The notes under the pieces are model-generated. The model searched no databases. It saw only the letters and a program-made list of their open reading frames with translations, and was not told the origin of the DNA. From contig CAYPYN010000002.1 of NCBI GenBank assembly GCA_964415295.1, positions 372,001 through 436,000 of the forward strand: 64,000 nt of DNA, given 5' to 3'. This DNA is from SB21 sp964415295. GTDB lineage: Bacteria > CLD3 > SB21. Numbering within the stretch: position 1 is the stretch's first letter; every line of letters starts with the position of its first letter. The position numbers and the translations under genes were made by a program. This document shows positions 1-9,053 of this stretch, piece by piece.

Positions 1-1
1 C

Positions 2-2719
2 GAAATGGGCGGCGACAATTCCAAGTTCCTTCATATTCAAATCAACAAGCAGAGCGGCATGATCGGGATCGAAGATTATGAAAAGAACGGCGATTGCGCG
101 GCGGGCACGGGGTCTTTTATGGATCAGCAGGCCAGCCGATTGAAATACAACATCGAAGAAGTAGGAGACATCGTACTGAAAGCCGGAAAAGCCAGTACCA
201 TTGCCGGCCGTTGCTCCGTTTTTGCAAAGAGCGACATGATCCACGCCCAGCAGAAAGGCGAACAGCCCCCTGAAATCCTCAAAGGTCTGTGCGAAGCGGT
301 TGTCAGAAACTTTAAGAGTTCCATCGTTAAAGGACGTACGATCGCGCCCAAAGCCATTTTCATCGGCGGCGTCTCGGCCAATAAAGGTGTGGTTCAAGCC
401 ATGAAGAACTTATTTGAAATTCCGGACGAGGATTTCATCACGACGCCGTTTTATGCCTGGTGCGGAGCTATCGGCGCGGCGCTCTTGGCTAAGGAAGCGA
501 AGGTTCTAAAAGATCACCGGTATCTCGAAAGCTTAATTTCAGAAGGAGAACTCAAATCAAATAATAGTTTTGCGTCGGGACAACCGCTTCACACACGCGA
601 TGTCATCTTTTTGCGTGACCGGGTGAAGCCGTATTCCTTTGAAGGAAAATCCATTCCCGTCAAAGCCTATTTGGGAATTGATATCGGTTCGGTCAGCACC
701 AACCTGGTCGTGATCGACGACGATAATAATATCATAAAAGAGATCTACGTCTATACGCAGGCGAGGCCTATCGAGATCGTAAACCAGGGTCTTAAGGATA
801 TCCACCGGGAACTGGGCGGAAAAATATCCGTTGAAGGCGTTGGCACGACAGGTTCCGGGCGGGAATTGATCGGAGAGCTGATCGGCGCCGATGCGATTAA
901 GGACGAGATCACGGCGCATAAGACGGGAGCCGTCTACATCAGCGACAAACTCATCCAAGCCAAAGTCGATACGATATTCGAAATCGGCGGGCAGGATTCC
1001 AAATTCATCAGCCTGCAGGATAATATCGTGGTTGATTTTGCGATGAACGAGGCCTGTGCGGCAGGAACCGGTTCCTTCCTGGAAGAACAGGCGGAAAAAC
1101 TCGGCATCAGCATCAAAGGTGAGTTCTCAAAGCTGGCCTTGAGTTCCGCCAGTCCGATCAAGCTCGGCGAACGATGCACGGTCTTCATGGAAAAAGACAT
1201 CAACGCCTTCATGCAGACGGGCGCGGCCAAAGAGGACATCGTAGCGGGACTTGCCTATTCCATTGTTCACAATTATCTCAACCGGGTCGTGCGTTCAAGG
1301 AAGATCGGCGACACAATCTATTTCCAGGGCGGCACCGCTTACAATGATTCCGTGGCCGCGGCCTTCTCGATGGTTCTGGGTAAGAAGATCATCGTGCCTC
1401 CGCACAACGGCGTTGTCGGCGCTATCGGCGCGGCTATTCTAGCCAAAGAAAAAGTTCTTGCCGGTCAGGATAAGACGAAATTCCGAGGCTACAGTCTTGA
1501 TGCGATCAATTATACCGTTCGCCATTTTACCTGCCGCGCCTGCTCCAATTTCTGCGACATGCAGGAGGTCAAAGTGGATTCAGAAAAAACATTCTGGGGG
1601 GATAAATGCTCCGACAAATTCCGTAAGAAAGCCAAAGTGGATAAAAAGCCGGTCATACCCAACCTGGCCGATCTCCGGGAAAACATCCTCATGGAAACAT
1701 TTGAACCGGGCCGTAATCAAGGGAACAAATCGATCGGGCTCCCGAGGAGCATGCATTTTTTTGAGAAACTTCCATTTTGGAATGCCTATTTCAATAGCGT
1801 GGGTTTTCAAGTGGTATTGTCGGAATCTACCAATAAAGAGATCATTAATGCCGGCGTCGAAGCGACCATCGCCGAACCGTGTTTCCCGATCAAGGTCGCT
1901 CACGGTCATTTTAAGAATCTAATAGACAAAGGCTGCGATTATATTTTCCAACCCAATGTCATCGACGGCGAGACGAAGTTCATGAACTACAACTCCCACC
2001 ATTGCCCATGGACGCAGACTTTGCCGTTCGTTCTCAAAGGCTCCTCTCTCGGTGAAGGCCGCGAAGAAATGATCCTGTGTCCGACCCTTCATTTCCGCGA
2101 AGGTCAGAAAAAGATATCGGATGAACTTTTTGATTATCTGAAGAGGCCCCTGAATCTCAAACGGACATTGCACGATAAAGCCGTGCAAAGGGCTTATGAT
2201 GCCCAGCACCGGTTCCAGCAAAAGCTCTATGAATTGGGCCGTGACGCGATCCGTGCTATCGACGACAGCGGCGAAATGGCCGTGATCCTGGTCGGCCGCG
2301 TGTATAACGTGAACGACCGCAGCATGAATCTCAATATCCCCAACAAATTGCGGGAGTATTACGGGATTAATGTCATCCCCATGGACATGCTCGATATTCA
2401 TTCCATCGATATCACCGATATCAACAACAACATGTACTGGAATTCCGGCCGAAAGATCCTTCAGATTGCGAAGTTCATAAAGGACAGACCGCACCTGCAT
2501 CTCATTTACATCACCAATTTCAAGTGCGGTCCGGATTCTTACATCAAACATTTCGTCGCCGAGGCATCAGGGAAACCTTTTCTAACCCTGCAACTGGACG
2601 GCCACGCCAACGACGCCGGTGTGGTTACCCGATGCGAGGCTTATCTGGACAGCAAGGGATTTTTCAGATCCCAAAATGCCTCCTACCGGTACGAAATGGA
2701 AAAATGCGACGTCTGTTAA
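2..2719 (+). CDS. 2-hydroxyacyl-CoA dehydratase activase, BadF/BcrA type with two ASKHA domains (5' partial)
   Basis: Predicted ATP-driven electron activator of the HgdC/BadF/BcrA family. Such proteins pass an electron from a [4Fe-4S] cluster to a dehydratase or related iron-sulfur enzyme. The reading frame is open through the window edge, and the first residues (EMGGDNSKF) already match the middle of an ASKHA domain, so the gene starts upstream. Two activase units are visible. Each has a cluster-binding CAAGTGSF motif followed by a second cysteine: RCSVFAKSD in the first and RCTVFMEKD in the second. The second unit starts near residue 218 with GIDIGSVSTN and contains EIGGQDSKF. A cysteine-rich linker (CRACSNFC, then WGDKC) lies near residues 505-535, followed by a DUF2229-like region rich in conserved Cys/Pro (AEPCFPIK, HHCPW). 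The true substrate enzyme is unknown. The downstream gene looks like its partner. Confidence 0.85.
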   Translation, partial: EMGGDNSKFLHIQINKQSGMIGIEDYEKNGDCAAGTGSFMDQQASRLKYNIEEVGDIVLKAGKASTIAGRCSVFAKSDMIHAQQKGEQPPEILKGLCEAVVRNFKSSIVKGRTIAPKAIFIGGVSANKGVVQAMKNLFEIPDEDFITTPFYAWCGAIGAALLAKEAKVLKDHRYLESLISEGELKSNNSFASGQPLHTRDVIFLRDRVKPYSFEGKSIPVKAYLGIDIGSVSTNLVVIDDDNNIIKEIYVYTQARPIEIVNQGLKDIHRELGGKISVEGVGTTGSGRELIGELIGADAIKDEITAHKTGAVYISDKLIQAKVDTIFEIGGQDSKFISLQDNIVVDFAMNEACAAGTGSFLEEQAEKLGISIKGEFSKLALSSASPIKLGERCTVFMEKDINAFMQTGAAKEDIVAGLAYSIVHNYLNRVVRSRKIGDTIYFQGGTAYNDSVAAAFSMVLGKKIIVPPHNGVVGAIGAAILAKEKVLAGQDKTKFRGYSLDAINYTVRHFTCRACSNFCDMQEVKVDSEKTFWGDKCSDKFRKKAKVDKKPVIPNLADLRENILMETFEPGRNQGNKSIGLPRSMHFFEKLPFWNAYFNSVGFQVVLSESTNKEIINAGVEATIAEPCFPIKVAHGHFKNLIDKGCDYIFQPNVIDGETKFMNYNSHHCPWTQTLPFVLKGSSLGEGREEMILCPTLHFREGQKKISDELFDYLKRPLNLKRTLHDKAVQRAYDAQHRFQQKLYELGRDAIRAIDDSGEMAVILVGRVYNVNDRSMNLNIPNKLREYYGINVIPMDMLDIHSIDITDINNNMYWNSGRKILQIAKFIKDRPHLHLIYITNFKCGPDSYIKHFVAEASGKPFLTLQLDGHANDAGVVTRCEAYLDSKGFFRSQNASYRYEMEKCDVC

Positions 2720-2761
2720 TGCCGGATTGAAACCAATATTATGACAAACGGAGACAATTAT

Positions 2762-4075
2762 ATGAATACTCATCAGCCTTCCTTGAAAGACCGAACCGTG
2801 TATATTCCCCGAATGAGTTACGAAGGGGCGAGAGCGATGGCCGCGGCACTGAAAGCCATAGGGATTCAGGCACAGCCCGTGCCTCCGTCCGACCACAACA
2901 CGTTGGCCTTAGGAAAAAAATTCTCTTCCGGAGATGAATGCCATCCGCAAACAGTTACCCTCGGAGGCTTTCTGAAAATTTTAGAAATGCCGGGATTTGA
3001 CCCACAAAAGACCGCCTTTCTTATGCCGATGGCCGGTGGCCCTTGCCGATTCGGTCAATATTCCGTGTATGTGCGGAAAGTTCTGGATCAACTCGGTCAT
3101 TCCGACATTTTGGTGTTCTCCCCCACCGGAGAGAATAGTTATGACGGATTCGGCGAACAAGGAAAGGGGTTTGCGCGGATCGCCTGGCGCGCGGTGGTGG
3201 CTTCGGATATTCTGCGCAAACTGCTTCTTAAAACACGTCCTTATGAGATCACACGCGGTTCATCCGATGCTGTATTCGAACAGTCGCTGGACCATATTTG
3301 CGAGGCGATTGCTGCATGGAACGGAAACTCCAAGGAACATATGGAAGGTCTTCTGCATGCCTTAACGGTTTGTCGTGAACGTTTTCGGCAAATCAGCTGC
3401 AACTACGACCCGGACAGGCCTCTTATAGGTGTGGTCGGCGAAATCTACTGCCGTCTCGATGATTTTGCCAATGAGCAGATCCTCCGCGTCATCGAGGCTC
3501 AGGGCGGTGAAGCCTGGATGGCCGATATTTCCGAATGGATCTGGTATACCAATTACCGTCAGATCGGAACGATCCGCGATAAGGGACAGCGGTTTTCCAA
3601 AGCCATGCTGGCCGCCAAGATCAAGAACTTCGTTCAGCGGCGTGATGAGCATGCTCTGCTGGAACTATTCCGAGAAGATTTCAAAGGCTACGAAGAACCG
3701 CATCACGTCACACAGGTCCTTCAAAAAAGCCTTCCCTATCTGCCGCATTACGGCGCTCTTGGTGAAATGACCGTCAGTTCCGGCAAAGCTATGTATCTTT
3801 ATGAAAAAGGCGTGGACGGGATCGTGGATGTGAGCCCCTTTACTTGTATGAACGGAATAGTATGCGAAGCGCTTTATCCGAAGATCAGCCGCGCTCATGA
3901 TAATATTCCAATGAAGGTATTCTATTTTGACGGAACCCGTTCCGATTGGGACAGGGACATCGGAATCTTTATTGAATTGGCGAGGAATTACAGACAGAAG
4001 AAAACCCGTAAGCGGATATATCCAAATTATTTTTTGACTAAGGACGGAAATTCTGCTAACTTCCTTCGCGTGTAA
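2762..4075 (+). CDS. CoA-activase C-terminal / 2-hydroxyacyl-CoA dehydratase (HgdB-like) protein
   Basis: This resembles the dehydratase-like part that sits at the C-terminus of many very long activase proteins; here it is a separate gene 42 bases after the activase. Conserved cysteine motifs fit iron-sulfur ligands: GDECHPQT near residue 60, GGPCRFGQY near residue 95, and FTCMNGIVC near residue 360. I chose the ATG at 2762 because GGAG precedes it at good spacing. An in-frame ATG at 2741 would add only seven residues. The activase/dehydratase layout suggests a pair working on a difficult low-potential reduction. It could be an acyl-CoA dehydratase, or a double-cubane-cluster type reductase. 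The sequence does not say which. Confidence 0.75.
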   Translation: MNTHQPSLKDRTVYIPRMSYEGARAMAAALKAIGIQAQPVPPSDHNTLALGKKFSSGDECHPQTVTLGGFLKILEMPGFDPQKTAFLMPMAGGPCRFGQYSVYVRKVLDQLGHSDILVFSPTGENSYDGFGEQGKGFARIAWRAVVASDILRKLLLKTRPYEITRGSSDAVFEQSLDHICEAIAAWNGNSKEHMEGLLHALTVCRERFRQISCNYDPDRPLIGVVGEIYCRLDDFANEQILRVIEAQGGEAWMADISEWIWYTNYRQIGTIRDKGQRFSKAMLAAKIKNFVQRRDEHALLELFREDFKGYEEPHHVTQVLQKSLPYLPHYGALGEMTVSSGKAMYLYEKGVDGIVDVSPFTCMNGIVCEALYPKISRAHDNIPMKVFYFDGTRSDWDRDIGIFIELARNYRQKKTRKRIYPNYFLTKDGNSANFLRV

Positions 4076-4101
4076 TTGCATTCATTAAGCGGAGTCACGT
4101 C

Positions 4102-4833
4102 ATGAAAATGTTTCCAAAGATACCTCTGGCATTGACCTTGGCCGCCGTTCTGGTCTTTGTTTTCCGCATGGACGAAGCCTCATCCGGCGTAGATCGGGTC
4201 GTTGTTGAGGATTTCTCAACCTCCATCACAGGTCAATTCCCAAAGAACTGGGGCTGGTTGGATGGTACGTCGGTTAAGAAGATCAGTGAAGCGTCGCCCG
4301 GAGAAGTGCCTTACGTTGTCCTTGAAGAAAACGGAAATAAATACCTCCACGCCGATGATGCGGGGCAAGCCGTTACGATCGTAAGCGACAAAAAATGGAA
4401 CGTCAAGAAATATCCCTGTCTCAGTTGGCGCTGGAGAGTAAAGCAATTCCCGACCGGCGCGAATGAAAAAAGGGCCGGCAAAAAGGACAGCCCGGCCGCA
4501 TTGTACATCACGTATTATGTCAATTTCCTGGGCATTCCCAAAAGTATAAAATACATCTGGAGCAATGAACTCGGACCCTGCGATATTTTTAAGAATGAAG
4601 GTACTGGAAAAGCCATGCAGACGGTTGTGGAATCGGGTGCAATAAAGAAAGATGTCTGGGTCACCGAGACCATCAATATTTACGAGCACTATAAAAAAGT
4701 CTTTGGTGATTATCCTCCCGATGAGATCGCGGGCATTGCTATCCGTACTGACGCCGACCACACCAAGAGCCGGGCAACAGCCGATTACGATGACATTGTT
4801 GCGTTGGCGGATTGCGATGGGAAGTGTAAATAG
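4102..4833 (+). CDS. Exported DUF3047 family protein
   Basis: A 243-residue protein with an N-terminal hydrophobic signal (PLALTLAAVLVFVF). The body matches what I know of DUF3047: an early VVVEDFS strand, a central PCLSWRWRV motif, the YITYYVNF strand and a late AIRTDADHT segment before a final DYDDI. The fold is probably beta-rich and carbohydrate-binding-like, acting in the periplasm, but no function is established for the family. GGAG lies 7 bases before the ATG. It follows the activase pair on the same strand by 26 bases, with no visible terminator between, so it may be co-transcribed; no functional link is evident. Confidence 0.7.
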   Translation: MKMFPKIPLALTLAAVLVFVFRMDEASSGVDRVVVEDFSTSITGQFPKNWGWLDGTSVKKISEASPGEVPYVVLEENGNKYLHADDAGQAVTIVSDKKWNVKKYPCLSWRWRVKQFPTGANEKRAGKKDSPAALYITYYVNFLGIPKSIKYIWSNELGPCDIFKNEGTGKAMQTVVESGAIKKDVWVTETINIYEHYKKVFGDYPPDEIAGIAIRTDADHTKSRATADYDDIVALADCDGKCK

Positions 4834-4869
4834 CAGTACACACGATTAACCCTCAATGCTGAAAACACG

Positions 4870-5433
4870 ATGACGCCAATTGCTGGATCCAGACACGCAA
4901 CCAAAAAGCTCGCGCTTTGTTTCTTTTTGTTTTTCACCATACCGGCCTTTATGGTCAAGGGTCAGGAAGAAAAACCGCCCGTTAACGCGCTGCGCTTTTC
5001 CAGTCAGATCGTCATCGGCACCGTCGGGGGCGTCATGGCCTCTCTCGCAGGAAATTATGTCGGTAATATTATTTTCTCGAGCGGCAAGACGAGTTCTGCC
5101 GTATGCTGGACCATCGGTGTAACCGCGGGCGTCGTAGGAATTGGAGAATTAGGCGGTCCGACCGGATCTTATAACCTGGCTTTCCTGGGCAGCGCCGTTG
5201 GCGCGATCCCATTCGGCGTTTGGGGTTATCGGGCGCTCGGTATGCATGAAGGTGTGATCTTTAAAAAGCGCGGACCAAAAAACTTAAAAGACTGGACAGG
5301 CATCCTGGCTTCGCCCGTGTTGTCAGCAACCGCATTTACACTGACCCGGAAGCACAAGAACCTGAGCGTTATTCCCGGGTACGATCCTGAGAGTAAAATG
5401 GCGACCCTGAGCCTGAATATCAGGTTCCGGTAA
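4870..5433 (+). CDS. Hypothetical exported, glycine-rich membrane protein
   Basis: I do not recognise a family with certainty. The 187-residue protein has a signal peptide (LALCFFLFFTIPAFMV, then a likely cut near KGQ). Two or three glycine/alanine-rich hydrophobic stretches follow, around residues 45-65, 78-95 and 98-118, resembling glycine-zipper segments. The C-terminus is short and polar and ends in a phenylalanine-containing strand (LSLNIRFR), which could fit outer-membrane targeting. It has no clear ribosome binding site. It ends 3 bases from the stop of the convergent dnaE gene, leaving no room for a terminator between them. Confidence 0.5.
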   Translation: MTPIAGSRHATKKLALCFFLFFTIPAFMVKGQEEKPPVNALRFSSQIVIGTVGGVMASLAGNYVGNIIFSSGKTSSAVCWTIGVTAGVVGIGELGGPTGSYNLAFLGSAVGAIPFGVWGYRALGMHEGVIFKKRGPKNLKDWTGILASPVLSATAFTLTRKHKNLSVIPGYDPESKMATLSLNIRFR

Positions 5434-5436
5434 ATA

Positions 5437-8400
5437 TCATTTTGTTGCGATGGATACACGGCCTCTACCGATGACGCCGTGGAGGGTCTTGAAGAATTCG
5501 TTATTGGGTACAATGCGGAATTTGTTGACCTTGTATCGTGCTACTGCATTCTTGTCGGGTATGTCCACGTTCAACTGGATCTCGCAAGTATTCGCATTCT
5601 TATCGCGGCCGGTCTTCATGCTGTTCCTGAAAATTTCAGCCAATTTATCCAGCACCCCGTTCTGCAATTGTTCTGAAGAAAGCTGGATCACTACCTTATT
5701 AGTGAAACGCTCCAGCACGTCATCCATCGCCAACACCGTGTCGGCAATAATACTCATGGACTCGTTCCGGTGCGAAGCCTTTCCGGAGATCATTACCACG
5801 TTTTCTTTGCGCAATTTGTCCGCACAGTCCTTCATGACGCTGGCAAAAACGACTGCCTCCATCGTTCCTCCAAACCCTTCCAGCTTAACAAAGGCCATCG
5901 GATTCCCTTTCTTGTCGAAGATCTGGCGCACATCGGCAATCATGCCGCCCACGCGCATTTCCGCTCCGTCCCTCACGGAAGTCTCTTCTCCGATACGGTA
6001 AGTGGAGAACGCCTCAAGTTCGAAGCGGTATTTATCCAGCGGATGCCCGGATGCATAGAATCCAAGGAGTTCTTTCTCTTTGGCCAATTCCTCGGCATGC
6101 GTCCATCGCGGCACGTCCGGTAGAACAAAGATCCCTGAGTCCACGGGTTTTTCCGATGGAGCGAGATTTCCGAAAATATCCGTCTGATCGGAATTGGCCT
6201 GCACCTGTTTTTTGGACCCATAATTCAGCGCTTTTTCAATGGAAGCAAATAGCTGTGACCGGTGGCCGTGAAGCGAATCGCACGCGCCCGACATCACCAG
6301 GCTTTCCATGACCTTCTTGTTGGCGAGACGCAGATCGACGAATTCGCAAAGATCAAAAATCGTCTTGAACTTACCGTGCGTTTCGCGTGCCTGAATGATC
6401 GATTCGATCGCTCCTAAGCCGACATTCTTTACGGCTCCAAGGCCAAAGCGTATCGTGTTATTTTTGACGGAAAACTCCGCGACGCTTTCGTTGACATCGG
6501 GCGGCAACACTTCAATGCCCATGTCGCGGCAGGCATTGATGAGAACCGAGATGCGGTCCGTATTGGCCATTTCGCTCGATAGAACGGCGGCCATGAATTC
6601 CGCCGTATAATGCGCTTTCAGGTAAGCCGTTTGATACGCCAGGATCGAATAAGCGGCAGAGTGGGATTTATTGAACGCGTAATTGGAAAACGGCACCAGA
6701 ATGTCAAATATCTGCTCCGCGAGGACTTTTGTGTAGCCGCGGGCTACGGCCCCATCCACCCATTCCGGCCGGATCTTTTCGAGTTCTTCCGGTTTCTTTT
6801 TGGACATAATTCGACGCACAACATCGGCTTTGCCGAGAGAAAAGCCGGCCAGAACCTGTGCAACCTGCATCACCTGCTCCTGGTAAACGATCACACCGTA
6901 CGTGCTCATCAAAATGGGTTCGAGATTGGGATGAAAACAATCGATCGGAAGTTTCCCGTTCTTACGCGCGATAAAGGTCTCGATAAATTCCATAGGGCCG
7001 GGACGGTACAACGCATTCATCGCGATCAGATCGTCGATGCAGGTCGGCTTGAGTTTCTTCATGTATTCCGTCATGCCCTGCGATTCGAACTGGAAAATGC
7101 CTACCGTTTCGCCGCGCCAGAAAAGCTGGAACGCCTTGTCGTCATCGAGAGGAATGGTATTGAGGTCAATATCCACCCCATGATTCATTTTGATATGCCG
7201 GCGGGCATCGTCGAGGATACTCAGCGTCGTAAGGCCCAGAAAATCCATTTTGAGCAGACCGATCTTCTCGACCCAATCTTTGTCGAATTGCGTGGAAATT
7301 TCGTCCTTGGCCGATTTGTACACCGGAACAAACTTCTTGATCTGGTCCGGTGTGATCACGACGCCGGCGGCATGAATACCGGGCTGCCGGACGAGACCTT
7401 CCAGGGTCTGAGAATATTCAAGAAGATTCCGCATGCGGTCGTCGTCGCTGTCGGACAGTTTCTTCAGATCCGGGACTTCGTCGATAGCCTCCTTCAAGGT
7501 GATGTCCAAACGGCGAGGGATCATCTTGGCGATCCGGTCGGCGTCTGCCAGCGTAATATTGAGCGCCCGAGCAACATCACGGATCACCGCACGCGCCTTC
7601 ATCGCGCCAAACGTGATGATCTGCGCTACGTTATCCTTGCCGTATTTATTGATTACATATTCAATGACTTTACCCCGATTCTTATCGTCAAAATCGATAT
7701 CAATATCCGGCATGGAAATGCGGTCGGGATTAAGAAAACGCTCGAAGAGAAGGCTATACTTGAGCGGATCCACATCCGTAATGCCTATCGCATAGGATAC
7801 CAGACTTCCTGCGGCCGAGCCGCGGCCCGGACCGACCGACACACCCATTTGCTTTGCCGAGTTGATGAAATCCTGCACGACAAGGAAATATCCCGGGAAA
7901 CCCATCTTCGCGATCATTTCCAGTTCGTAATCGAGACGCGCGGTCATTTCCGGTGTGACCTGTCCGCCCATTTTCTTCTTCAGGCCTTCCTGCGCAAGGA
8001 ATTTCAGATACTCATTCTCACCGCCAAACGGCTCGGGCAGAGTGAATTTGGGCAATTGCGATTTTCCGAATTCCATCTCGAACGTACATTTTTCAGCCAG
8101 AGCCAGTGTATTCTCGATCGCGGACGGAACATCTTTGAACAATTGTTTCATTTCGTCCGAAGAGCGGAAATAAAACGTATCGCCGGGATATTTAGGCCGG
8201 GTCACATCGGTCATGGTTTTCCCGGACTGGATGCACAAAAGAACCTCGTGCGCGCCGGCATGCGAAGGCTCCATGTAGTGGATATCATTGGTTGCGATCA
8301 GAGGAATATGCAGCTCTTTCGACAACCTCATCAAACCGTCATTGACCACGGCGTCCACCGAAAGCCCGTGACGCTGCATTTCGAGATAGAAATCGCCGTT

Positions 8401-8883
8401 GAATATTTCCAGATATTCCGAAGCCAGGGCTCTGGCTTCCTCATATTTGCCGTGCATCAGGCGTTGAGGGATCTCTCCTTTAAGGCACGCGGAAGTTCCG
8501 ATCAATCCGGCGGCATATTGCCTGATGAATGCCTTATCGATGCGGGGCTTGTAATAAAATCCGTCGAGATATCCCTGCGACGCCAACAGCATCAGGTTGT
8601 GATAGCCCTCCTGATCCTTCGCGATCAAAACGAGGTGATAGATCAACTTGCTCTTTTCAAGGCGGTTGGGCGCGATATACGCCTCCATGCCGATGATGGG
8701 TTTGACGCCGGCCTTCTTGGCTTTACTGTAAAATTCCGCTGCGCCGAACATGTTACCGTAATCCGTGATCCCCAGGCCCGGCATCTTGTGATTGACAGCG
8801 GCTTCGACCAGATCATCGACCTTGCAGATGCTGTCGAGAAGGCTGTAATCGGTGTGATTGTGGAGATGTATGAAATCGGACAT
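5437..8883 (-). CDS. dnaE: DNA polymerase III alpha subunit
   Basis: Replicative polymerase of the DnaE1 class, 1148 residues from the chosen start. It opens with the PHP domain (FIHLHNHTDYSLLDS), followed by the polymerase core with GPGRGSAAGSL and the catalytic aspartate motif PDIDIDFDD. A helix-hairpin-helix region (MGIEVLPPDVN) and an OB-fold region (MRVGGMIADVRQIFDKKG) lie near the C-terminus. I chose the ATG at 8883 because family members begin directly at this PHP motif. A further in-frame ATG 36 bases upstream would only add a non-conserved tail. Its 5' flank holds a palindromic repeat (8904-9004). It faces the exported protein at 4870-5433. Confidence 0.97.
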   Translation of the reverse strand: MSDFIHLHNHTDYSLLDSICKVDDLVEAAVNHKMPGLGITDYGNMFGAAEFYSKAKKAGVKPIIGMEAYIAPNRLEKSKLIYHLVLIAKDQEGYHNLMLLASQGYLDGFYYKPRIDKAFIRQYAAGLIGTSACLKGEIPQRLMHGKYEEARALASEYLEIFNGDFYLEMQRHGLSVDAVVNDGLMRLSKELHIPLIATNDIHYMEPSHAGAHEVLLCIQSGKTMTDVTRPKYPGDTFYFRSSDEMKQLFKDVPSAIENTLALAEKCTFEMEFGKSQLPKFTLPEPFGGENEYLKFLAQEGLKKKMGGQVTPEMTARLDYELEMIAKMGFPGYFLVVQDFINSAKQMGVSVGPGRGSAAGSLVSYAIGITDVDPLKYSLLFERFLNPDRISMPDIDIDFDDKNRGKVIEYVINKYGKDNVAQIITFGAMKARAVIRDVARALNITLADADRIAKMIPRRLDITLKEAIDEVPDLKKLSDSDDDRMRNLLEYSQTLEGLVRQPGIHAAGVVITPDQIKKFVPVYKSAKDEISTQFDKDWVEKIGLLKMDFLGLTTLSILDDARRHIKMNHGVDIDLNTIPLDDDKAFQLFWRGETVGIFQFESQGMTEYMKKLKPTCIDDLIAMNALYRPGPMEFIETFIARKNGKLPIDCFHPNLEPILMSTYGVIVYQEQVMQVAQVLAGFSLGKADVVRRIMSKKKPEELEKIRPEWVDGAVARGYTKVLAEQIFDILVPFSNYAFNKSHSAAYSILAYQTAYLKAHYTAEFMAAVLSSEMANTDRISVLINACRDMGIEVLPPDVNESVAEFSVKNNTIRFGLGAVKNVGLGAIESIIQARETHGKFKTIFDLCEFVDLRLANKKVMESLVMSGACDSLHGHRSQLFASIEKALNYGSKKQVQANSDQTDIFGNLAPSEKPVDSGIFVLPDVPRWTHAEELAKEKELLGFYASGHPLDKYRFELEAFSTYRIGEETSVRDGAEMRVGGMIADVRQIFDKKGNPMAFVKLEGFGGTMEAVVFASVMKDCADKLRKENVVMISGKASHRNESMSIIADTVLAMDDVLERFTNKVVIQLSSEQLQNGVLDKLAEIFRNSMKTGRDKNANTCEIQLNVDIPDKNAVARYKVNKFRIVPNNEFFKTLHGVIGRGRVSIATK

Positions 8884-8903
8884 AGCTTTAGTAAAGAAAC
8901 TTT

Positions 8904-9004
8904 TAACCACAAAGTGCACAAAATAATACTAACAAAGAGCGCAAGGAATAGAAAGTATTATACTTAGTGATCTTGTGATTTTCTCTCAGTGAACTTTGTG
9001 GTTA
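8904..9004. repeat. Intergenic inverted repeat with 12-bp perfect arms
   Basis: TAACCACAAAGT at 8904-8915 is repeated as its exact reverse complement at 8993-9004, enclosing about 77 AT-rich bases. It lies between the start of dnaE and the stop of the upstream methyltransferase gene. ACCACAAAG/CTTTGTGGT ends are, from memory, common in dispersed intergenic repeats of several environmental bacteria. It may form a long weak hairpin in the dnaE leader. It is not a classical terminator, since no T-run follows either arm. Confidence 0.6.
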
Positions 9005-9053
9005 GCAAAAATTAACAATACAAACTTAGAATGTTTTTGAACTTTATCAAATA

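Noticed and set aside
6610..8967. A long open frame of 785 codons on the plus strand opposite dnaE
   Set aside because: It is antisense to a certain gene, rich in His, Arg and Ile as expected from a reversed coding strand, and shows no family motif.
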